Assembly: GCA_003161205.1 (NCBI GenBank)
Contig: PMOU01000192.1
Location: 693-16,994 of the forward strand
Origin: Actinomycetota bacterium
GTDB taxonomy: Bacteria > Actinomycetota > Actinomycetes > Streptosporangiales > Streptosporangiaceae
Direction of reading: 5' to 3'
DNA: 16,302 bases
The position numbers and the translations under genes are program-made. Below the pieces are notes generated by a model. It worked only from the letters and a program-made list of their open reading frames with translations, searched no databases and had not been told where the DNA came from. This document shows positions 1 through 6,319 of the stretch, piece by piece (position 1 is the first letter of the stretch; every line of letters begins with the position of its first letter).

Positions 1-1
1 C

Positions 2-124
2 CTGACCGAGGCGCGCTGGATGCTCGAGGAACTGCGGGTGAGCCTGTTCGCCCAGACCCTCGGGACCCAGGGCCCGGTGTCGGAGAACCGCGTGCTCGCG
101 GCCCTTGACCGGCTCGGCGCCTGA
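2..124 (+). CDS. hrpA: ATP-dependent RNA helicase HrpA, C-terminal end (partial)
   Basis: Only the last 40 codons are present; the gene enters from the left edge and stops at TGA 122-124. The frame reads a Trp-Met-Leu-Glu-Glu-Leu-Arg-Val-Ser-Leu-Phe-Ala-Gln segment, then Leu-Gly-Thr and Pro-Val-Ser-Glu. This pattern closes the DUF3418 region of HrpA-type DEAH-box RNA helicases; E. coli HrpA ends in a closely similar way. HrpA is a large cytoplasmic helicase of about 1300 residues that acts on RNA and on stalled ribosomes. The helicase core lies outside the window, so the call rests on the C-terminal signature alone. One small departure is Asn where the family usually has Lys after Val-Ser-Glu. 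GC-ending codons support a real frame. Confidence 0.8.
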   Translation: MTEARWMLEELRVSLFAQTLGTQGPVSENRVLAALDRLGA

Positions 125-231
125 CACCCGGCTCAGCGCCCACCCGCCCGGCCACCTCCGCCCCATCCGGCACGCCGCCGCGAGCTGACCGGCGCCCGGG
201 CGTGTCGTTACCTTCCTTGGACTACATCAAA

Positions 232-255
232 TGCTACTTTCTCGATTGAGTAGCA
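232..255. promoter_or_regulatory. Candidate operator in front of the XRE regulator
   Basis: A perfect 7-bp inverted repeat, TGCTACT (232-238) and AGTAGCA (249-255), is separated by 10 bases and ends 45 bases before the GTG start. It sits in an AT-richer patch (about 215-270) between GC-rich flanks, as expected of a promoter region. Its size and place fit an autoregulatory site for the XRE protein. I found no convincing -35/-10 pair, so the promoter itself is not placed. Confidence 0.45.
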
Positions 256-300
256 CAAAGTTCGCTTATGCGGCGTTAGCGCCGCGGGAAGGCAGGAACC

Positions 301-1146
301 GTGACCGGAGAACCCCCCGTGCGGCGCCGGCTCGTCGGAGGCGCCCTGCGCCGGTACCGGGAGAACGTGGGCTACGCCCTCGAAGACGCGGCGCGCGTGC
401 TTGAGTGCGACCGTTCGAAGATCAGCCGGATCGAGACCGGCCAGCGCGGCATCAGGCCCAAGGAACTGCGCGAGCTCCTGGCTGAGTACGGCGCACCGGA
501 AAGCGAGCAGTCCGCGCTGCTGGCCATCGCCAGCCGCGGCGGCCAGCGTGGCTGGTGGCATCCGTTTGTCGGCAGCTTCTCCGAGGCCTACCTGGACTAC
601 GTCATCATGGAGTCGGTGGCCTCGGAGATCATGGTCTACGAAGCCCAGCTCGTACCCGACCTGCTGCAAACCGATGATTACGCCCGCGCTATCGCTGCCG
701 CCGAGCCCGGTTACACCACGGCCGAGCAGCGGGAAGATGCCGTGGCCGCCAAGGCCCTGCGGCGGCAGGGTGTCCTGACCGGGAAACGGCGTCTGTCGGT
801 CATCCTCGGTGAAGGCGCCCTGCACCAGGTGGTCGGCGGTCCGGGCGTCCTGGCCGGGCAGATCAGCCATCTCATCCAGCTCAGCGAGGAGCTTCCCGAC
901 CTGACGCTGCAGGTGCTGCCGTTCTCGGCAGGCGCGCATGCCGCCGCGGGCAGCGGATCGCTGGCGATTCTGAGGTTCCCTGACGCACCCAGCCTGGGCG
1001 TTGTCTACCTGGAGGCGCTATCCGGTGGCGTCTACCTGGAGAGCCAGGCGGACGTGGCCCGTTACATCCGCGCCTTCGCCCTGCTGCGCGCCGCCGCGCT
1101 CAGCTCCGCTGACAGCGTGCGCCTGCTGCGAGACCTCCGGGCCTAG
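301..1146 (+). CDS. XRE-family helix-turn-helix regulator with DUF5753 domain
   Basis: A 281-residue cytoplasmic DNA-binding regulator. Residues about 11-60 form an XRE/Cro-type helix-turn-helix, with the recognition part around Cys-Asp-Arg-Ser-Lys-Ile-Ser-Arg-Ile-Glu-Thr-Gly. The rest matches the DUF5753 C-terminal domain: Tyr-Glu-Ala-Gln-Leu-Val-Pro-Asp-Leu-Leu-Gln-Thr-Asp-Asp-Tyr-Ala-Arg near 113-128, and a late Thr-Leu-Gln-Val-Leu-Pro-Phe segment. This is the common actinobacterial architecture related to WhiJ-type developmental regulators; 280 residues is the normal size. GTG 301 is preceded by a GGAAGG-like ribosome site. Such genes are very often followed by a small DUF397 gene. None is present here; a convergent small gene overlaps the last 129 bases instead. 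The upstream inverted repeat at 232-255 suggests autoregulation. The regulated target is unknown. Confidence 0.92.
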   Translation: MTGEPPVRRRLVGGALRRYRENVGYALEDAARVLECDRSKISRIETGQRGIRPKELRELLAEYGAPESEQSALLAIASRGGQRGWWHPFVGSFSEAYLDYVIMESVASEIMVYEAQLVPDLLQTDDYARAIAAAEPGYTTAEQREDAVAAKALRRQGVLTGKRRLSVILGEGALHQVVGGPGVLAGQISHLIQLSEELPDLTLQVLPFSAGAHAAAGSGSLAILRFPDAPSLGVVYLEALSGGVYLESQADVARYIRAFALLRAAALSSADSVRLLRDLRA

Positions 1147-1359
1147 CGTGAGGATGTCTGGCGCCGTGCGGGCCGGACGGCCGAGCTGCTGGGTGATGGC
1201 CGCAAGCTTGTCGATGATGTTCTGGATGTCCTCGAGGGATTCCTGGGTCCTGGGCGACCACGTCAGCTTGTCGTGGTCGATGCTCGCGACGGCGCCGGAC
1301 CGGCCGGCGTCATCGTGTTCTGAGCGGCTAGCGTTAAGCACGCTGTCGCCGGGTTTCAT
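1018..1359 (-). CDS. Small hypothetical protein, convergent with the XRE gene
   Basis: A 113-residue frame that I do not recognise. Two points make it likely real. ATG 1359 has an AGGAG ribosome site 8 bases upstream. The part outside the XRE gene (1147-1359) uses almost only GC-ending codons. The N-terminal half is hydrophilic and partly helical (Gln-Glu-Ser-Leu-Glu-Asp-Ile-Gln-Asn-Ile-Ile-Asp-Lys-Leu around 39-52, possibly a short amphipathic helix). The C-terminal 42 residues are read antisense to the end of the XRE gene and look less protein-like (Gly, Ala and Gln rich). There is no signal peptide, membrane segment, or DUF397 signature. The original stop may have been lost, with the frame then running into its neighbour. 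It could be a partner of the XRE regulator by position, but nothing in the sequence shows that. Confidence 0.5.
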   Translation of the reverse strand: MKPGDSVLNASRSEHDDAGRSGAVASIDHDKLTWSPRTQESLEDIQNIIDKLAAITQQLGRPARTAPDILTLGPEVSQQAHAVSGAERGGAQQGEGADVTGHVRLALQVDATG

Positions 1360-1544
1360 ACGTGAGTCTCCTGAACATAATGCCGGGTGGGGGGAATGCC
1401 GACGGGGACGGCGGGTTAAGCGGCCGTCATGTCGCGCGGTTAAGCGCAGCGAACATAGTAAAGCCGTTTCCCGGCCAGGTCACGCATCGACACGCCGTGC
1501 GCCCGCGTGCTCGCCTAATGAACCTGACGACTGGCAGCTCGGTA

Positions 1545-1568
1545 CATGCACATGCACCTGCAAATGCA
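1545..1568. repeat. Four tandem hexamers ending TGCA
   Basis: Four consecutive 6-base units read CATGCA, CATGCA, CCTGCA, AATGCA. The array sits at the GC-to-AT transition of the intergenic region. It is short, and could be chance or slippage, or a cluster of protein-binding half sites. Confidence 0.5.
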
Positions 1569-1759
1569 AATCAAACCGGCATCATGTGCAATAAGATCAT
1601 TAATAGTGCCTTGGGCCACGCTCGCGCGTGTTTTTCGCCATTTTTTCCGGAGTAAGTGCGGGCACGGGCAGCAGGGCGACGCCCTGCCGCCGGGGCCGAC
1701 GCGTCGGTGCGCACGGGTCGCCGCTCCGCCGTCCCGACCTGGAGCTTCCGTAAAATTTA

Positions 1760-1806
1760 TTGATTCTTAATCCGCTATTAAGCAATCAAATGGTGATATG
1801 CCATTT
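1760..1806. repeat. Two adjacent inverted repeats in AT-rich DNA
   Basis: The first hairpin pairs TTGATTCTTAAT (1760-1771) with ATTAAGCAATCAA (1777-1789) across a 5-base loop, with one unpaired base. The second pairs AAATGG (1788-1793) with CCATTT (1801-1806) across 7 bases. The two share bases 1788-1789. They could be protein-binding sites or an AT-type terminator; no T-run follows. Confidence 0.5.
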
Positions 1807-1928
1807 TCTAATGATGCAAGAGCTGATACTCGCGAGACAGATGTGACAACAGAAGCGAAGCTACCTGAACCTGCGAATGACGTGTCCGAATAGATACCTT
1901 TGCCCTCCCGGGCAACTCCGCGTGAGTC

Positions 1929-1934
1929 TATTAT
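1929..1934 (+). promoter_or_regulatory. Possible -10 box of the first kinase gene
   Basis: TATTAT lies 63 bases before the GTG start at 1992. The second kinase has the same hexamer at exactly the same distance from its own start (3424 to 3487). No shared -35 is visible, so support is the conserved position only. Confidence 0.4.
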
Positions 1935-1991
1935 GCTGGCCTTTGTGCGTATGTCGTCAAAGGGGCCTTGACTGACGTTAGGTGGCGCAAC

Positions 1992-3257
1992 GTGGTACGG
2001 GGCTTGCAGCCAGGTGATCCACCGGTGATCGGCCCGTACCGGCTGGTCGGACAGCTTGGCTGCGGTGGCATGGGACGGGTGTTCCTGGGCCTGTCGGCGG
2101 GCGGGCGCCCGGTCGCGGTGAAGGTGATCCGGGCCGAGCTGGCCGCGGACCAGGAGTTCCGGGTCAGGTTCGGCCGGGAGGTCACCGCGGCCCGGCGGGT
2201 GAGCGGCCTGTTTACCGCCTTGGTGATCGATGCTGATGTGGACAGCCCGGTGCCCTGGCTGGCCACGGCTTACGTCAGCGGGCCGTCGCTGACCGACGCG
2301 GTCGCCCGTTACGGGCCGATGCCAGCCCCCTCGGCCCTGGCCCTCGCGGCCGGGCTGGCGGAAGGCCTGAGCGCGATCCACGCCGCGGCCGTGGTGCACT
2401 GCGACCTGAAGCCCTCGAACGTGCTGCTGTCCCGGGACGGGCCGCGGGTGATCGACTTCGGCATCTCCCGCGCCGCGGAGGTGATCTCGGTAACGGGAGC
2501 GAGCCCGGTGGTCGGCTCACCTGGGTTCATGTCGCCTGAGCAGGCCATGGGTCAGGAGATCGGTCCGCCCAGCGACGTGTTCAGCCTGGGTGCCGTGCTC
2601 GTCTTCGCCGCCACGGGCCAGGGCCCGTTCGGCGAAGGATCAGGCCTCGAGCTGGCCTACCGGCTCGTCTACGGCGAGCCGAACCTCGATCAAGTGCCCG
2701 CCGGACTACAGCCGCTGATCCGGCATTGCCTGGCCAAGGAGCCTGGCGAACGACCTACCGCCGGCGAACTGCTGGCCTCGGTGGCGACCCTGCGCCCCAC
2801 GACGGACTGGCTGCCCGACGCGGCCACCGGGGCATTCGCCGGGTACCTCACGCCACCCCCGGCATCCTCCGGCCGCGACCAGACTCCGCGGCGACGCTGG
2901 CGGCGGCTGGCGGCGGCCGGAGCCGCGGCTAGCGTGCTGGCGGCCTCGGCCGCGGTCAGCTTCGCCCTGTCCGGAGGGCTCAGGCATCCGCCCGCCGCCC
3001 GGCTCCAGCCGAAGGCTGCGACGTCCTCACCAGCTGCGCGGGCGTCGGCTCCCGCCGCTCTTTCGCCGCCCGGATCGTCCTCGGGGGAGGTATCGTCTCC
3101 GAGCGGTTTCCCGGGCCCTGCTCCCGCGGCCATCCTCCCGGCGATGCGAACCCGCTCCTCACCCGGCACGTCCGGGCGTGCGGACGCCGCGCCGTCCGCC
3201 GCGAAATCGTCCCCTGCAAAGCCCTCACCTCGACGTCACCAGGGCCGTCCGGACTGA
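1992..3257 (+). CDS. Transmembrane Ser/Thr protein kinase (Hanks type), first of a tandem pair
   Basis: A 421-residue kinase that would phosphorylate Ser/Thr on cytoplasmic partners. The Gly-rich loop is at 22-30, the ATP-binding Lys is K44 in Val-Ala-Val-Lys, the helix-C Glu is E63, catalytic D138 is followed by K140 and N143, and D155-Phe-Gly is the Mg site. Gly-Ser-Pro-Gly-Phe-Met-Ser-Pro-Glu ends the activation segment. The usual His-Arg-Asp reads His-Cys-Asp (136-138), so this is a non-RD kinase. A basic Arg-rich stretch precedes one membrane helix (about 306-327). The 87-residue outer tail is rich in Pro, Ser and Ala, has no PASTA repeats and no visible sensor fold. Start: GTG 1992 has AGGTGG just upstream and aligns with the paralog's ATG. 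An in-frame TTG at 1968 would add 8 residues but its AGGGG lies too close. It is about 70% identical by eye to the next kinase over 275 residues, a tandem duplication. Confidence 0.93.
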   Translation: MVRGLQPGDPPVIGPYRLVGQLGCGGMGRVFLGLSAGGRPVAVKVIRAELAADQEFRVRFGREVTAARRVSGLFTALVIDADVDSPVPWLATAYVSGPSLTDAVARYGPMPAPSALALAAGLAEGLSAIHAAAVVHCDLKPSNVLLSRDGPRVIDFGISRAAEVISVTGASPVVGSPGFMSPEQAMGQEIGPPSDVFSLGAVLVFAATGQGPFGEGSGLELAYRLVYGEPNLDQVPAGLQPLIRHCLAKEPGERPTAGELLASVATLRPTTDWLPDAATGAFAGYLTPPPASSGRDQTPRRRWRRLAAAGAAASVLAASAAVSFALSGGLRHPPAARLQPKAATSSPAARASAPAALSPPGSSSGEVSSPSGFPGPAPAAILPAMRTRSSPGTSGRADAAPSAAKSSPAKPSPRRHQGRPD

Positions 3258-3261
3258 CGGC

Positions 3262-3302
3262 GGCGGTGCCACCGCCACGGCCCCGCCGCGACCAGCGGGG
3301 CC
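3262..3302 (+). terminator. Paired GC hairpins after the first kinase
   Basis: GGCGGTG (3262-3268) and CACCGCC (3270-3276) form a palindrome around one base. Directly after it, GGCCCCGC (3279-3286) pairs with GCGGGGCC (3295-3302) across 8 bases. They begin four bases past the stop codon. No T-run follows, which is common for actinobacterial terminators. They suggest the two kinase genes are transcribed separately. Confidence 0.6.
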
Positions 3303-3357
3303 CGGCATCTGGGGTATGGTAACGAGGCTTCGGTCGTGTAACTACGGCTGAAGCCGC

Positions 3358-3369
3358 GTGTGCGCACAC
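3358..3369. promoter_or_regulatory. 12-bp perfect palindrome before the second kinase
   Basis: GTGTGCGCACAC is a perfect palindrome about 120 bases before the second kinase start. It may be a binding site for a dimeric regulator. No matching copy lies before the first kinase, so it is not part of the duplicated leader. Confidence 0.35.
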
Positions 3370-3423
3370 CGGACGATTTACCCAATAGCGCCTTTGTGCA
3401 CATGCAGGTCCGTGCCCGGCCAC

Positions 3424-3429
3424 TATTAT
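3424..3429 (+). promoter_or_regulatory. Possible -10 box of the second kinase gene
   Basis: TATTAT lies 63 bases before ATG 3487, the same hexamer and distance as before the first kinase. The ACTGACGTT stretch close to both starts (1971-1979 and 3463-3471) is also shared, so the duplication included the leader. No consensus -35 is visible. Confidence 0.4.
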
Positions 3430-3486
3430 TGCCCTGGCTGATATGACATCTAGAGCGTCATTACTGACGTTGGGGTGAGATGTAGC

Positions 3487-5538
3487 ATGGTGAGGGCTCT
3501 ACAGCCTGCGGATCCGCGGCTGATCGGTCCTTACCGGCTGGTAGGGCAGCTCGGCTCTGGCGGCATGGGACGGGTATTCCTGGCCATGTCGGCTGGCGGC
3601 CGTCCGGTGGCGGTGAAAATGATCCGCGCCGAACTGGCCGCTGATCCCGATTTCCGATCCCGGTTCAGCCGGGAGGTTGCCGCGGCGCGCCGGGTGAACG
3701 GCCTGTTCACCGCCCTGGTCGTGGACGCGGATGTGGATGCCCAGGTGCCCTGGCTGGCCACCGCCTACGTGGCGGGGCCGTCGCTGGCCGAGACCGTGCG
3801 GGAGCACGGGGCGCTGTCGGCCAAGTCGGTGCTGGCGCTAGCCGCGGGTCTGGCCGAGGGCCTCAGCGCAATCCATGCCGCGGGCGTGGTGCATGGTGAC
3901 CTCAAGCCGTCTAACGTGCTGCTGGCCGAAGACGGTCCGCGGGTCATCGATTTCGGGATCTCTCATGCCGCGGAGGCCGCGCCGCTGACGCACCCGAACC
4001 TGGTGATGGGCTCGCCCGGCTTCATGTCGCCCGAGCAGGCCATGGGTAAGAACGTCGGACCGCGCAGCGACGTGTTCAGCCTGGGTACGGTGCTCGCCTT
4101 CGCTTCCACCGCGGAGAGGCCGTTCGGCACCGGGACACCCGTCGTGCTGCTCGATCGCGTGATCCACGGCTCGCCGAACCTTGACCACGTGCCGGCCGAG
4201 ATCCGGCCGCTGGTGGAACGGTGCCTGGCCAAGAATCCGGAGGACCGGCCTACCGCGGCCGGCCTGCTGGCCGAGATGGGCGCGGTGCAGGCCGCGACGG
4301 ACTGGCTGCCCGAATCGATCATGCGCATGTTCCCCCGGGATTTCCCGTCCATGGGCGACGACGACCGCAAGGGCGTCCCCGGCGTAGGCAGCACCTTGAC
4401 GGTCACCATGGGGAGCGCGGCGCACGATGCCGTGCAATTGCCCAGGCAGGCGCAGCCGGGTAGTCAGACCAAGCCAGCTGGCCAGCCGCCGGTGACGAGT
4501 CAGCCGCAAGCCGGTTATCTGGCCCCGCCAACCGATCAGCCGCCGAAAAGGGACCAGCGCCGGCCCGATGAGCAGGCACGGCCGGGCGACCAGCGGCAGC
4601 CGGGTGACCAGCGGCAGCCGACCCGGCCGCGTACAGAGGACCAGCCGCCTCCGGGTAACCAGCGGCGGACGGCTGAACGGACCCAGACCGGTGACCAGCG
4701 GCGGACGGCTGAACGGACCCAGACCGGTGACCAGCGGCGGCCGGAAGAGCGGGCCGAGACCGCAGAACAGCGGCGGACCGCCGAGCAGACCGGTGACCAG
4801 CGGCAGCCAGATGATCGGCTTAAGACAGCCGGTCAGCCGCAGCCTGGGCCGCAGTGGCCGCCCGCACCGCAGCCTGAGCCGCCGCCTGGACCTCAGCCGC
4901 AGGCCGATGACCCGGTAGACCCTGATGACCTGCTAGACCCGGGTTCTCAGCCAGATCCGGGTCCTCAGCCGGATCGGGTTTCTCAGCCAGATCGGGGTGA
5001 CCGGGCTAGCAGGCGGCGAAGCCGCTCGCGGCGGCCACTGGTGGCCGCGGGTGCCATCGTGGTGCTCCTGGCGGCCTCTGGCGCGATCGGTTATACCCTG
5101 CTCGGCCCTAGCCGGGACCCGTCAGGTTCCTCGGCCACGGGCCAGGGGACCTCCGCGGCGACCGGGTCGGCACCCGGGGGTACGCTTTCGTCCCCGGTCG
5201 GAACGTCTCGCGGCTCATCCGCGATTCCCGTTATCACCGGGGCCTTCAGCTATCCGCAAGGCACCCAGATGTTCTTCGTCATCCACTACTCAAATCCAGG
5301 CAATAACGCGGACGGCGTCGGATTCGAGGGCGTTGACGGGTCCTCCGTGGCCGAACAGTACTATCCGTTCTCCAGCCCCGCCGATGGCATCATCGAGACA
5401 AGCAGCATTACCTATCCGATTGACCAGGGATGCGGAACCTCTCAGCAGCACTCGAACCGCATCAAGGTCTGGGTCACTTACGGCGCGGGCGCCCGCAGTA
5501 AATCCGTCACCATTTCCCTGGTCTGCCGCGCTTCATAG
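3487..5538 (+). CDS. Transmembrane Ser/Thr protein kinase with extracellular cysteine-pair domain, second of the pair
   Basis: A 683-residue kinase. The catalytic domain (about 12-280) matches its neighbour position for position: Gly loop 22-30, K44, E63, D138, K140, N143, D155-Phe-Gly. Here the His-Arg-Asp motif reads His-Gly-Asp (136-138), again non-RD. A long hydrophilic linker (about 315-515) is rich in Gln, Pro and Arg and contains near-identical 12-residue repeats. One membrane helix follows at about 517-539. The outer 144 residues end in a compact, probably beta-rich domain (about 580-683) with many aromatics and just two cysteines, C649 and C680, a likely disulfide. I do not recognise this domain; it is the obvious candidate sensor. 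ATG 3487 has GGGGTGAG upstream; an in-frame GTG at 3475 would add four residues but lacks a site. The stop overlaps the stop of the convergent tetR-type gene by six bases. Confidence 0.93.
   Translation: MVRALQPADPRLIGPYRLVGQLGSGGMGRVFLAMSAGGRPVAVKMIRAELAADPDFRSRFSREVAAARRVNGLFTALVVDADVDAQVPWLATAYVAGPSLAETVREHGALSAKSVLALAAGLAEGLSAIHAAGVVHGDLKPSNVLLAEDGPRVIDFGISHAAEAAPLTHPNLVMGSPGFMSPEQAMGKNVGPRSDVFSLGTVLAFASTAERPFGTGTPVVLLDRVIHGSPNLDHVPAEIRPLVERCLAKNPEDRPTAAGLLAEMGAVQAATDWLPESIMRMFPRDFPSMGDDDRKGVPGVGSTLTVTMGSAAHDAVQLPRQAQPGSQTKPAGQPPVTSQPQAGYLAPPTDQPPKRDQRRPDEQARPGDQRQPGDQRQPTRPRTEDQPPPGNQRRTAERTQTGDQRRTAERTQTGDQRRPEERAETAEQRRTAEQTGDQRQPDDRLKTAGQPQPGPQWPPAPQPEPPPGPQPQADDPVDPDDLLDPGSQPDPGPQPDRVSQPDRGDRASRRRSRSRRPLVAAGAIVVLLAASGAIGYTLLGPSRDPSGSSATGQGTSAATGSAPGGTLSSPVGTSRGSSAIPVITGAFSYPQGTQMFFVIHYSNPGNNADGVGFEGVDGSSVAEQYYPFSSPADGIIETSSITYPIDQGCGTSQQHSNRIKVWVTYGAGARSKSVTISLVCRAS
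4654..4761 (+). repeat. 36-bp in-frame tandem repeat in the kinase linker
   Basis: Units begin at 4654, 4690 and 4726, exactly 36 bases (12 codons) apart. The first two differ by one visible base near the start; the third diverges in its second half. Degenerate units flank them from about 4570 to 4810. The encoded unit is close to Thr-Gly-Asp-Gln-Arg-Arg-Thr-Ala-Glu-Arg-Thr-Gln. Near-identity at DNA level points to recent expansion by slippage or unequal crossing-over, and unit number may vary between strains. Confidence 0.85.
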
Positions 5539-6204
5539 GCCGGGCCGGCTCGGGACCAGCCCGGCTAGCAAGACCACGGCCGTCCGGCGCAGCCGAGGGG
5601 TGAGGTCTACGCAGGCCTGGGAAAGCGCCGGGTCCGAAGCGTAGAGCCTGGCCAGGGCCGGTGGCGGGTTCGCGATCTGCCACAGCGACCCGGCCAGGCT
5701 CGCCATGGTCGAGACGAACTCGCGGCTCTCGCCGGCGGTCAGGTCCGGCAGGACCAGGTGGACGAGGGCGGCGGCGTCGCTGATCACGGCGAGCGAAGTC
5801 AGCTTGTAGCGGCGCACGCCGCTGACCGAGACGTGGCGCTCCAGGTTGAGCGCGGTATGCGGGATCAGGTCACAGAGCAGGGGACGATCGGCAAAACTGC
5901 GGGCCACGACGTCGGCGACCAGACCAGCCGAGCCTGGGGCGGCGCCGTCGAGTTCGGCGTGCAGGGCCTGCACCCAGTCGAGCCACGACTGGGCCGTCAG
6001 TTCCAGGAAGATCTGCTCGCGGGTTTCGAAGTATCGCAGCAGCGCCGACTTGTGGATGCCGACCTTTTCGGCGATATCGGTCAGGCTCACGTTACGGACG
6101 CCGTCCCGCAGGGCCAGTTCCCTGGCGGCACCGAGGATGGCGTCCTGGCGTTGCTGTTTCTGCTCAGGACGGCGAGCCCGCTGGAAAGCCGCATCGGTGG
6201 TCAC
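5533..6204 (-). CDS. TetR/AcrR-family transcriptional regulator
   Basis: A 223-residue regulator. Residues about 20-66 are a TetR helix-turn-helix: Asp-Ala-Ile-Leu-Gly-Ala-Ala-Arg, then Val-Ser-Leu-Thr-Asp-Ile-Ala-Glu-Lys-Val-Gly-Ile-His-Lys-Ser-Ala-Leu-Leu-Arg-Tyr-Phe-Glu-Thr-Arg-Glu. The variable C-terminal part should bind a small ligand and form the dimer. Start: GTG 6204 is preferred because a good -35/-10 pair (TTAACA, 17 bases, TATGTA at 6244-6216) puts transcription start about five bases before it, giving a nearly leaderless message. An in-frame GTG at 6225 would add seven residues but lies upstream of that -10. It is divergent from the dehydrogenase gene across a symmetric promoter, so it most likely represses that gene and itself. 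The gene ends in a six-base overlap with the kinase stop. Confidence 0.92.
   Translation of the reverse strand: MTTDAAFQRARRPEQKQQRQDAILGAARELALRDGVRNVSLTDIAEKVGIHKSALLRYFETREQIFLELTAQSWLDWVQALHAELDGAAPGSAGLVADVVARSFADRPLLCDLIPHTALNLERHVSVSGVRRYKLTSLAVISDAAALVHLVLPDLTAGESREFVSTMASLAGSLWQIANPPPALARLYASDPALSQACVDLTPRLRRTAVVLLAGLVPSRPGL
5539..5565 (+). terminator. Possible hairpin after the second kinase, inside the TetR gene
   Basis: GCCGGGC (5539-5545) pairs with GCCCGGC (5559-5565) across 13 bases, starting right after the kinase stop. It lies within the 3' coding end of the convergent regulator gene, so coding constraint may explain it. There is no T-run. Confidence 0.3.
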
Positions 6205-6215
6205 GGCCGCCAGTC

Positions 6216-6266
6216 TACATAACACAACTCTGTTGCGTTGTTAACGAAACGAGGTTGTGTTATTTT
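6216..6266. promoter_or_regulatory. Symmetric back-to-back promoters and operator between TetR and dehydrogenase genes
   Basis: ATAACACAAC (6219-6228) and GTTGTGTTAT (6254-6263) form a perfect 10-bp inverted repeat centred at 6241. Each arm overlaps one -10 box. Plus strand: -35 TTGTTA 6238-6243, 17-base spacer, -10 TATTTT 6261-6266, towards the dehydrogenase. Minus strand: -35 TTAACA 6244-6239, 17-base spacer, -10 TATGTA 6221-6216, towards the regulator. The two -35 boxes overlap. A protein bound at the arms would cover both -10 boxes. The arms are about 35 bp centre to centre, so they may be two half-operators or two dimer sites. Confidence 0.7.
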
Positions 6267-6319
6267 GAACTGATCTGCGGTCCACTGGACCCCGCACGCG
6301 AAAGGAACAGGCACCACTC

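Larger units (their letters stand above)
1360..1991. other. Gene-free region before the first kinase, AT-rich in its right half
   Basis: About 630 bases without a credible gene; the short open frames here have no ribosome site or recognisable protein. The left part (1360-1540) has ordinary GC content and holds two copies of GGTTAAGCG about 25 bases apart. From about 1540 the DNA turns AT-rich, unlike the rest of the window. It carries a hexamer repeat (1545-1568) and two adjacent inverted repeats: 1760-1771 with 1777-1789 (12/13 bp, one-base bulge, 5-base loop), and AAATGG 1788-1793 with CCATTT 1801-1806. A TATTAT box lies at 1929-1934. It most likely holds the promoter and control region of the kinase genes, and is a plausible target of an AT-binding silencer such as Lsr2. 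Confidence 0.55.

Noticed and set aside
1362..1770. Short plus-strand frames before the first kinase, including a Cys-Thr-Cys-Lys run
   Set aside because: They have no ribosome site or coding character; the Cys/Thr run comes from the hexamer repeat at 1545-1568.
3307..3400. A structured leader or riboswitch before the second kinase
   Set aside because: Only short stems are visible (GGCTTC 3326-3331 with GAAGCC 3350-3355, and a 12-bp palindrome); nothing matches a riboswitch core I know.
4570..4810. A CRISPR-like array
   Set aside because: The 36-bp units are contiguous, have no spacers and stay in the kinase reading frame; they encode a 12-residue protein repeat.
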